A stretch of 22,644 bases of DNA from JBFLVN01 sp040758475 (GTDB taxonomy: Bacteria > JAGRBM01). The notes below the pieces were generated by a model. That model was not told the origin of the DNA. It made no database searches and saw only the letters and a program-made list of their open reading frames with translations. Shown here one piece after another: positions 8,184 through 14,501 of the stretch. Each line of letters begins with the position of its first letter. Position 1 is the stretch's first letter. The position numbers and the translations under genes were made by a program. Location: positions 1-22,644 of the forward strand of contig JBFLVN010000022.1 of assembly GCA_040758475.1 (NCBI GenBank), read 5' to 3'.

Positions 8184-9182
8184 ATGCCCGGCACCTACCG
8201 CATCTTCGGTTCGGAACTCTCGCCCTATTCCGTCAAAGTCCGTTCTTATTTCCGCTACAAGAAGATTCCCCATGAGTGGGTCCTCCGCAGCATGGACAAG
8301 ATGCCCGAGTTCCAGAAGTACGCGAAGCTGCCCCTCGTCCCGATGGTCGTGACGCCCGAAGGCCAGGGGATTCAGGATTCCTCCCCCATCATCGAGCAAA
8401 TGGAAGCGAAATTCTCCGAACCTTCCATCCATCCGAAAGACCCGGCGCTTTATTTTCTCTCCTGCCTCATCGAGGAATACGCCGACGAGTGGGGCAACAA
8501 GCCCATGTTCCACTACCGCTGGACCTACGAAGCAGACCAGCTATCGGCCGCCGAGCGCATCGCGAAGGATCAGATGCCCCCCGGCTCGGCCGATCCGGCC
8601 GTCAAGGCCACGTCCCAGATGGTCCGCCAGCGCATGGTCCCGCGCCTCAAGTTCGTGGGTTCTTCCGATCAGACGAAGGAAATCATCGAAGGTTCCTTCA
8701 AACGCCAGATCGCCATTCTCGAAAAGCACCTGGCGAAACGAAAGTATCTCTTCGGCAACCGCCCCGCCTACGCGGACTTCGCTCTCTACGCCCAGCTCTA
8801 CCAGTGCTCGACCGATCCCACGCCCGGCGCCTACATGATGCAAAAAGCCCCGAACACCCTCGCCTGGATCTTGCGGATGCTCGATCTCAAAAGCGAAGGG
8901 GATTTTGAATCCTGGCAGGATTTGAAGCCGACGCTCTTCCCGTTGATCCGGGACGAGATCGGGAAAATTTTCTTCCCCTGGACGGCGGAAAACGCCAAAG
9001 CCGTCGCGGCGGGGGCAAAAGAGTTTCAGATGGAACTGGATGGCCGGCCCTATTCCCAGGAGCCGCAGAAATACCACGCCAAGTCGCTCGGCGTCCTCAA
9101 GCAGAAATACGCCGCCATCGCCGACAAATCCGCCCTCGATCCGATCCTGGAAGAAGCGGGATGTAAAAAGTGGCTGGCGTGA
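8184..9182 (+). CDS. Glutathione S-transferase-like protein
   Basis: A 332-residue protein with an N-terminal thioredoxin-fold GST domain. It starts YRIFGSELSPYSVKVRS, with SPYS at 13-16 in the place of the catalytic Ser/Cys region. LVPMVV, with its cis-proline, and QDSSPIIEQME match the glutathione-binding end of the fold. A helical C-terminal domain follows, with FGNRPAYADFALYAQLY near residues 192-208 as the recognisable GST C-terminal signature. At 332 residues it is about 100 longer than a standard GST; the extra C-terminal part (about 250-332) is unidentified. Start ATG 8184 has AGGAGG seven bases upstream. It may conjugate or reduce electrophiles, or be a non-enzymatic GST fold. It converges on the cheW-like gene with six bases between stops. 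Confidence 0.88.
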   Translation: MPGTYRIFGSELSPYSVKVRSYFRYKKIPHEWVLRSMDKMPEFQKYAKLPLVPMVVTPEGQGIQDSSPIIEQMEAKFSEPSIHPKDPALYFLSCLIEEYADEWGNKPMFHYRWTYEADQLSAAERIAKDQMPPGSADPAVKATSQMVRQRMVPRLKFVGSSDQTKEIIEGSFKRQIAILEKHLAKRKYLFGNRPAYADFALYAQLYQCSTDPTPGAYMMQKAPNTLAWILRMLDLKSEGDFESWQDLKPTLFPLIRDEIGKIFFPWTAENAKAVAAGAKEFQMELDGRPYSQEPQKYHAKSLGVLKQKYAAIADKSALDPILEEAGCKKWLA

Positions 9183-9188
9183 ACGGCC

Positions 9189-9719
9189 TTATGCCGCAAG
9201 ACCGGGAGAAGGCCCAGCGTCGGAAGCGCCCGTAACGCCCGCCAGCGCCCCTTGTTCGGAGGCGGAGAAAATCCGCCCGGCGTCGAGCACCGTCACGAGG
9301 TGGCCGTTTAGTTCGCAAACTCCTTGAAGAAAATCGGCCTGGAACCCCGCCACGAGGGGCGGCGGGGCTTCGATGGCTCCTTCTTCCACTTTCACCACCT
9401 CGAAAACCTGATCGACGGAAATACCGACATAGAAGCTCTCCATCTCAAAAACCACGATGCGGGACTCGGCCGTCTTCTCGCCGCCCGGCAGGTCGAAGCG
9501 CTTGCGGAGGTCCACGACCGGCACGATGTCGCCGCGCAGGGAAATGATCCCCTCGATGAAGGGCGGCGTCTTGGGAAGCGGGAAAATCCGCTCGGCCCGG
9601 ATGATCTCCTTCACCGCGGAGACGGGCACGGCATAGCGCTCGCGGCCCAGGCCGAAGAGCACGAACTTCTGGAATTTCTTTTGCTGAACCGGCTGGTTGC
9701 GAGTGGCGAGGGAGAGCAT
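9189..9719 (-). CDS. cheW: CheW-like chemotaxis coupling protein
   Basis: A 176-residue CheW-domain protein. FGLGRERYAVPVSAVKEIIR (23-41), GIISLRGDIVPVVDLRKRF (57-75) and VGISVDQVFEVVKV (98-111) are the standard CheW beta-barrel segments. There is no fused kinase or receiver domain. CheW links chemoreceptors to the CheA kinase at the inner membrane. The ATG at 9719 has AAAGGA about eight bases upstream; a longer in-frame extension would overlap the receptor gene and is not CheW-like. It follows the TonB-dependent receptor by 23 bases on the same strand, so the two are almost certainly one operon. A chemoreceptor gene lies across the divergent promoter region. No cheA, cheY, cheR or cheB is visible, so it must plug into a kinase encoded elsewhere. 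The C-terminal 20 residues are Gly/Ala-rich. Confidence 0.93.
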   Translation of the reverse strand: MLSLATRNQPVQQKKFQKFVLFGLGRERYAVPVSAVKEIIRAERIFPLPKTPPFIEGIISLRGDIVPVVDLRKRFDLPGGEKTAESRIVVFEMESFYVGISVDQVFEVVKVEEGAIEAPPPLVAGFQADFLQGVCELNGHLVTVLDAGRIFSASEQGALAGVTGASDAGPSPGLAA

Positions 9720-9742
9720 CGGGTTGGTCCTTTCTTGATCCG

Positions 9743-11866
9743 TTATTGGCGCCAGGCAATTTGGCCGTAGACGCCGCGCTGGACTTCGGCGTTCAGGTAG
9801 CTGTATCCGCCCGTGTATTCCTGGCGGTGGTCGTAGGCCAGGTTCTGGCCCCACACGCTGATTTCCAGTTCCTTCGTGGGCCGCCACGTGGCGCCCACGT
9901 CCACCCGCGCATTGACCGGAATGTCGATGGTGGTGGTATAATTCGTGGCCGAATCCCCGAGGCCCTTGATCTTGCCGTTGAAATAAAAGGCCGCGTTCAG
10001 CTCCAAATCCTTGGTTACGTCCAAGTAAGAGCGGACGTTAAAGATGTGGCGAGGGGTTCTATCGCCCAGGAACGTAACGACATCGAGTTTCTTGAAATTG
10101 ATGTACGAATATCCTCCAGCCAGGCTCCAAGTCGGCAAAATGTTCCACCGGGCGCTGGCTTCCGCTCCGAACACATCGCTGCTGGCCTTGCTGTTGGCCG
10201 TGCTGAGGTAATAGGGCTGGAAGGTCGTTCCGTCGTACACCACCGGCGGCCCGCTCGTATAGCTGCTTCCGAGCACGATGCTATCGTCGTAATGATTCCA
10301 GAAAGCCGTCACGTCGAGCGTCGCGTTCGAAACAGGCTGGGCCCGGTAGCCGATCTCATAGGCGATCAGATTTTTCGCTTCCAGGTCCGGATTGCCCTGC
10401 ATGATGAAGGCACAGGGGTTGGAGTTGGGCGGATCGGGGCAGGGATAACCCGGCGGCGGAGCGGCCAGATTCGGAGCCGTGAATTGCAGGGCCGAGAGCC
10501 CCGATTCGACGCGCGTGGGCGTACGAACCGCCCGCGAAACGGCGCCCCAAAGGGTGTGGCCTTCGGCCACGGTCCAGGACGCCCGCGCGTTGGGTTGGTA
10601 CTCAAAGCCGGTGTAGTCGTTGCGTTCCAGCTTGGTCCCGGCGATCAGCAGCAAATCCTCTCCAAGGGGTTTCCACGTGAATTGGGCGAAACCCGTGTAG
10701 AGATCGTCCGTCGCGGAATTGGGGATGAACGCGTTGGTGGGGTCCATGTTGAATTCGTCGTGAGTCACGCGCACGCTGGCGCCGTACGTCAAATCCAGGG
10801 AATCCAGCAGGGAAAAATTGTGATCCACGTCCAGGTTGACCGTCTGGCGTTCGACAAAATCGATCGAGGTTTCCCGGTTCATTCCGGCGTACCAAAGCTG
10901 GGCGTTCAGGATGGATTTGGATGAAAATTCGTGTTCCCAACGGAGGTTGATGTTGAATTGATGGTCGGGGCCGGTCGCTCTCCAGGCCGTCGGGGGGGAG
11001 CCGGGCGGCGTCGCCGTAACGAACATGTTTTCCGTGCTCAGCCGGCCGTAGTAGAAATCGCCGCTCACCGTAGCGCTGTCCGAACCAGCGGGTTCCCAAT
11101 CCATCCGGAATCCAGTGCGGAGGGCCTGCCAGTCGTCCTGGTTGTCTCCGCCCCCCAGGCGGCGCAGGCTGTCCGTGTCCTGGTACATCGTGTAGACGCG
11201 GTAATAGAGGTCGCTGCCGATCACTCCGCCGTACCGCAGTCCCCCAAAACGCCGCTCCTCCGTCCCGTTGCCGATGGAAAGAGAGACGCCCTGGGTCTCC
11301 TTGGCGCTCTTCGTATTGATGCTGATGATGCCGTTTACGGCGTTGGCTCCCCAGAGGGCCCCGCCGGGGCCGCGAATGACTTCGATGCGGCCCAAGTCCT
11401 CCAGCGGATAATCGATCGAATCCCAATACTCCCCGCCGAAAGTGGGTTCGTAGAGGCTGCGGCCGTCCATCAAAACGAGCATCCGGCTGTTGAACCGGTC
11501 GTTAAAGCCCCGGGCGCTCACGCCCCAAGCCGAGGAGCCGACCCGCGCCACGTGGAGCCCGGGAGCCAATCGAAGGACTTCGGGAAGGTGCTTGTGGCCG
11601 GTCCGGCGGATGTCCGTGTCGGTGATCACGAAAAGCGCCGCGGGAACGTCGGCCAAATGCTCGCTTCGCCGGGTCGCTGAAGTCACCTGGATTTGAAGAC
11701 TCGTGAGTTCCTCCAAGGACAATTCCGCATAGTCGCTCACGTCGTTCGACCCCGAAACCGAGAAAGCCGACCCGTCGAAGGACCGGGCAGACGGAGGGAC
11801 CGCCAGCCACAGGGCGCTCCAAAAAAGCGCGGCTGCTACGATTTCTACCGTTCCAAATTTGCGCAT
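9743..11866 (-). CDS. TonB-dependent outer-membrane receptor
   Basis: A receptor of about 707 residues with an N-terminal signal peptide (hydrophobic IVAAALFWSALWLAV, cleavage near SARS). The leader segment AELSLEELTSLQIQVTSATR is typical of a receptor subgroup. A plug domain covers roughly residues 50-165 and includes VITDTDIRRTG, LRLAPGLHVARVG, RGFNDRF, DGRSLYEP and RIEVIRGPGGALWGANAVNG. A beta-barrel rich in alternating aromatic strands runs to the end. The terminal residues are YGQIAWRQ, ending in Q rather than the usual aromatic residue. ATG 11866 is preferred over ATG 11875 because GAAGGA lies nine bases from it but directly against the other. The substrate is unknown. It sits with cheW in an operon behind a sigma-54-like promoter, and opposite a yfiR-like/chemoreceptor operon, which suggests sensing as well as, or instead of, nutrient uptake. 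Confidence 0.95.
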   Translation of the reverse strand: MRKFGTVEIVAAALFWSALWLAVPPSARSFDGSAFSVSGSNDVSDYAELSLEELTSLQIQVTSATRRSEHLADVPAALFVITDTDIRRTGHKHLPEVLRLAPGLHVARVGSSAWGVSARGFNDRFNSRMLVLMDGRSLYEPTFGGEYWDSIDYPLEDLGRIEVIRGPGGALWGANAVNGIISINTKSAKETQGVSLSIGNGTEERRFGGLRYGGVIGSDLYYRVYTMYQDTDSLRRLGGGDNQDDWQALRTGFRMDWEPAGSDSATVSGDFYYGRLSTENMFVTATPPGSPPTAWRATGPDHQFNINLRWEHEFSSKSILNAQLWYAGMNRETSIDFVERQTVNLDVDHNFSLLDSLDLTYGASVRVTHDEFNMDPTNAFIPNSATDDLYTGFAQFTWKPLGEDLLLIAGTKLERNDYTGFEYQPNARASWTVAEGHTLWGAVSRAVRTPTRVESGLSALQFTAPNLAAPPPGYPCPDPPNSNPCAFIMQGNPDLEAKNLIAYEIGYRAQPVSNATLDVTAFWNHYDDSIVLGSSYTSGPPVVYDGTTFQPYYLSTANSKASSDVFGAEASARWNILPTWSLAGGYSYINFKKLDVVTFLGDRTPRHIFNVRSYLDVTKDLELNAAFYFNGKIKGLGDSATNYTTTIDIPVNARVDVGATWRPTKELEISVWGQNLAYDHRQEYTGGYSYLNAEVQRGVYGQIAWRQ

Positions 11867-11928
11867 GGCATCCATTCCTTCGAAGCTGGCCCTTTAAGCC
11901 GGTCCAGGCCTCATCGGCTGTGGAGTTG

Positions 11929-11944
11929 AGCAAGCGCCATGCCA
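11929..11944 (-). promoter_or_regulatory. Sigma-54 (-24/-12) promoter for the receptor-cheW operon
   Basis: On the minus strand the sequence reads TGGCAT GGCGC TTGCT, close to the consensus TGGCAC-N5-TTGCW, with invariant GG (11942-11943) and GC (11930-11931) separated by ten bases. Transcription would start near 11918, giving a leader of about 50 bases before ATG 11866. It lies in the 304-base gap between divergent operons. Confidence 0.65.
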
Positions 11945-11994
11945 CTGCCCATCGCTCTTTTTTTGCGCGCCGTTCCCGGGAGAAAACTCCGGGC

Positions 11995-12011
11995 TGGCAC
12001 AGAAGGTGCAA
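11995..12011 (+). promoter_or_regulatory. Sigma-54 (-24/-12) promoter for the yfiR-like/chemoreceptor operon
   Basis: The plus strand reads TGGCAC AGAAG GTGCAA, with a full -24 element, GG (11996-11997) and GC (12008-12009) ten bases apart, and one mismatch in the -12 element. The start would be near 12020, leaving a leader of about 150 bases. Just upstream is a small hairpin, CCCGGGAG-AAAA-CTCCGGG (11975-11993). A second, oppositely oriented match lies 51 bases away. Confidence 0.6.
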
Positions 12012-12170
12012 TTCCTCGCCAGTAATAAGAACGCCCGCTTCAGGGCCGCTAAGACGAGCGAGCGGCCCAAGCGGTTAAAGAGGCCGAAGAACTTGAAAGC
12101 AGCAGAGCAAAACCACGGCGGCGAAGCGCTCCAAACCGGAGCGGCGCTGCTTCATCCTGGCGCTGCAAAA

Positions 12171-12800
12171 ATGAATGCTCCTGAGCTGCCTTCAAAACAG
12201 CTCAAGAGTTTGAGCGCTCGCCATCTGATGAGCGTCATAGTGGCCCTGCTGATCGCGGGAATGGCGCTCCCCACCGTTGGCAGGGCTCAAGAAGGCGTGC
12301 AAGGCGTGCCCGTAACTATCCAGGTGGCGATCCTCTTTAAGGTCCTCTCGCTCGACAAGAACGTGGCCCGCAAGGGAGCGGAAGAACTCAAGGTCTGCGT
12401 CGTCTTCGATTCCCGAAACGCCGAATCCAAGAAGAGCCGGGAGGAATTCGAGGCGGCGGTAGGGGCGGGCAAGAAAGTGGCCGGCCTCACCATCCTCCTG
12501 CATTCCTTCGACCTGGCTTCCGGCAAACCCCTGGCAAGCTATCTGCGGGAAACCAACACGGGCGCCCTCTACGCGACGAGCGGCTTGGGTGCTCAGGCGG
12601 AAAAAATCGCCGAAGCCGCCCGCGAGGCCCAGGCGACCGCCACCGCGGGGGAAGCCGCTCTCGTCGAGCAAGGGCTCGCCACCGGCGTCGAAGCCCAGGA
12701 CAACAAGCCGCGCATCGTCATCAACCTGAGCGCTTCCAAGGCCCAGGGGGCCGATTTTTCCTCGGAAGTCCTCAAGCTGGCGCGGATCACCGGCAAATAA
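12171..12800 (+). CDS. YfiR-like (DUF4154) periplasmic protein
   Basis: A 209-residue protein with a signal sequence (hydrophobic SVIVALLIAGMALP, cleavage near VGRAQ at about residue 40). The mature part opens with PVTIQVAILFKVLSLDKN and LKVCVVFD. It ends with RIVINLSASKAQGADFSSEVLKLARI, the pattern of the YfiR/DUF4154 family, whose founder is a periplasmic repressor of the diguanylate cyclase YfiN. The single mature cysteine (C76) cannot form the disulfides of Pseudomonas YfiR. Start choice is uncertain: ATG 12171 lacks a good ribosome site, and ATG 12228 would give a tighter signal peptide. The upstream in-frame extension to 12006 overlaps the sigma-54 promoter and is rejected. It is followed 19 bases later by a chemoreceptor gene, so the receptor is its probable partner. 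Confidence 0.8.
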   Translation: MNAPELPSKQLKSLSARHLMSVIVALLIAGMALPTVGRAQEGVQGVPVTIQVAILFKVLSLDKNVARKGAEELKVCVVFDSRNAESKKSREEFEAAVGAGKKVAGLTILLHSFDLASGKPLASYLRETNTGALYATSGLGAQAEKIAEAAREAQATATAGEAALVEQGLATGVEAQDNKPRIVINLSASKAQGADFSSEVLKLARITGK

Positions 12801-12819
12801 GAATTGAAGGTACAAAGCC

Positions 12820-14358
12820 ATGCAGGAACGAAGAATCACCAAACGGCGCACGATCAAATTCAAGCTCATGGGCGCGATCCTGGCCCTCACCGGCCTCATG
12901 GTCGCCCTGCTCGCCGGCGCCCTCTACGCCTTCGCCGGACGGCAGGCCCGAGCAGCCCTCGGAGAGCGGGCTGAAATGGTGGCGGGGATGCTCGCCTTCG
13001 CCGTGAACGCGGGGCTCGAATTCAGCGACGCCGACGCCGCGAAGAAAGCCCTCGGCGCGACCGAGACCAATCCGGAAGTCATCTTCGTGCAAGTGACGGA
13101 CGCCCAGGGGCAGACCGTGGCGTCGTACCTGGATGAAAAACTCGCCGCCAAAAACTACGATACGGCGGGCCTGCAAACGGATTCGTCCGTCCTCGTCGCG
13201 GAAAAATCGGTCGTCTCCACCATCGGGTCCGGCGAACTCGGCAAAGTGCAGGTGGCCCTCAGCACGGACTCCATCCGGCGGTCCCTGGCCCGGAGCCTGG
13301 GGCTCTCTCTTGGCGTCGCCGCGCTCGTCGGGATCGTCGGACTGGCGATCGCCCTTCTTCTTTCCCGTTCGATCACGGCGCCGCTCGGAGAAGTGGGCAA
13401 CGCCCTGCGGCGGCTCGCCGCCGGCGATTTCACGGCCCGGGTGGATATCCGGAGCAACGACGAACTGGCCGAACTCGGAGGAAACCTCAACCGGATGGTG
13501 GAGCAGGTCCGGCCCCTAATCGTCCGGATCACGGAAGTATCGACCCAGCTTTTCTCGGAAGGAAAGGAGCTCTCCTCCGCCGCCTCGCACCTCGCCCAGA
13601 GCGCCGACTCCCAGAACCGCATGTCGGCCGAATCGGCTTCGACCGTTGAGCAACTCTCCCAGTCGGCCGAGTCCGTCTTCGGCGCGTCCAAAGGAACGAG
13701 CGAGCGGTGCGAAGGGGCCCGGGAGGCCGCCCACCGGGGGGCCACCGCGCTGCGCCCCGCCCTGGCGGGCATCGAGGAAATGGCCGCCGCCCTGGGCGAC
13801 GCGAGCCGCGTCATCGCCCAGCTCGAACAGAAGTCCAACGATATTAAAAAAATCACGTCCCTCATCCAGGAGATTTCATCGCAAACGAATCTCCTCGCCC
13901 TCAACGCCGCCATCGAAGCAGCCCGGGCGGGCGAAGCGGGACGGGGTTTCGAGGTCGTGGCCTCGGAAGTCCGCAAGCTCGCCGAATCCTCGGCGTCCTC
14001 TTCCACCCAGATCTACCAGATTCTCGAATCGATCCGGAGCGACGTGGGCCATGCCGCCCATTCCATGCAGGACTTGCGCGAGCGGACAGACAAGAGCGCG
14101 GCCTCGCTCCAGGAAGCGGACCGCTCTTTCCAGGAGATCGCGAACGCCGTCGATTCGGCGGCCGCCCTCTCGGCCGACATGCTTCACGTGGCGCAGGAAC
14201 AGGCCGCTTCCACGGACCAGACCTCCACGCACCTCGAAACGATCCTCTCGGAATCCCGCTCCGTCGCTTCCCAGGCGCAAGAGCTGGCCCACACCGTCGA
14301 ATCACTCAACGGCATCTCGGGCCACCTTCAGGAAGTGGTCTCGACATTTCAGCTATAA
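12820..14358 (+). CDS. Methyl-accepting chemotaxis protein with CHASE8-like sensor domain
   Basis: A 512-residue chemoreceptor. The first membrane helix is at about 14-38, a periplasmic domain at 39-160, the second helix at 161-182, HAMP at 183-236 and a long signalling coiled coil to the end. The hairpin tip, [20 protein letters not shown] and onward to about residue 388, is canonical for CheA/CheW binding. There is no C-terminal CheR pentapeptide. The periplasmic domain contains [15 protein letters not shown] and [20 protein letters not shown], a pattern I associate with the CHASE8 sensor of YfiN-type cyclases. ATG 12820 has AAGG about ten bases upstream. The gene follows the yfiR-like gene in one operon, so the sensor probably receives the YfiR-like protein rather than a small ligand directly. 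Receptor class is certain; the CHASE8 assignment is by pattern only. Confidence 0.92.
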   Translation: MQERRITKRRTIKFKLMGAILALTGLMVALLAGALYAFAGRQARAALGERAEMVAGMLAFAVNAGLEFSDADAAKKALGATETNPEVIFVQVTDAQGQTVASYLDEKLAAKNYDTAGLQTDSSVLVAEKSVVSTIGSGELGKVQVALSTDSIRRSLARSLGLSLGVAALVGIVGLAIALLLSRSITAPLGEVGNALRRLAAGDFTARVDIRSNDELAELGGNLNRMVEQVRPLIVRITEVSTQLFSEGKELSSAASHLAQSADSQNRMSAESASTVEQLSQSAESVFGASKGTSERCEGAREAAHRGATALRPALAGIEEMAAALGDASRVIAQLEQKSNDIKKITSLIQEISSQTNLLALNAAIEAARAGEAGRGFEVVASEVRKLAESSASSSTQIYQILESIRSDVGHAAHSMQDLRERTDKSAASLQEADRSFQEIANAVDSAAALSADMLHVAQEQAASTDQTSTHLETILSESRSVASQAQELAHTVESLNGISGHLQEVVSTFQL

Positions 14359-14380
14359 AAGCAGCAAACCCCACCCCCAA

Positions 14381-14446
14381 CCCCCTCCCCGCATCGGCGG
14401 AGAGGGGGATTTTCAATTACCCCTCTCCGTCGATACGGAGAGGGGT
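14381..14446. repeat. Tandem palindromes between convergent genes
   Basis: Two stem-loops lie side by side. The first pairs CCCCCTCCCCGC (14381-14392) with GCGGAGAGGGGG (14397-14408), one mismatch, around ATCG. The second pairs ACCCCTCTCCGT (14419-14430) perfectly with ACGGAGAGGGGT (14435-14446) around CGAT. The stems are related to each other in sequence. Flanks CCCCACCCCCAA and GGGGGTGAGGTG extend the symmetry. This resembles the dispersed REP-like palindromes found between genes in many genomes, and could also end transcription from both sides. Confidence 0.65.
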
Positions 14447-14501
14447 CGGCCGAAGGCCGGGGGTGAGGTGAGTGCGCTGCGAGACGGGCGGGAAAACTTT
14501 C

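Noticed and set aside
11867..11928. Cobalamin or c-di-GMP riboswitch ahead of the TonB receptor
   Set aside because: The leader of about 50 bases is too short, and no recognisable conserved cores were seen.
12006..12170. N-terminal extension of the YfiR-like protein
   Set aside because: It would begin inside the sigma-54 promoter, would put 55 basic residues before the signal peptide and has no ribosome site.
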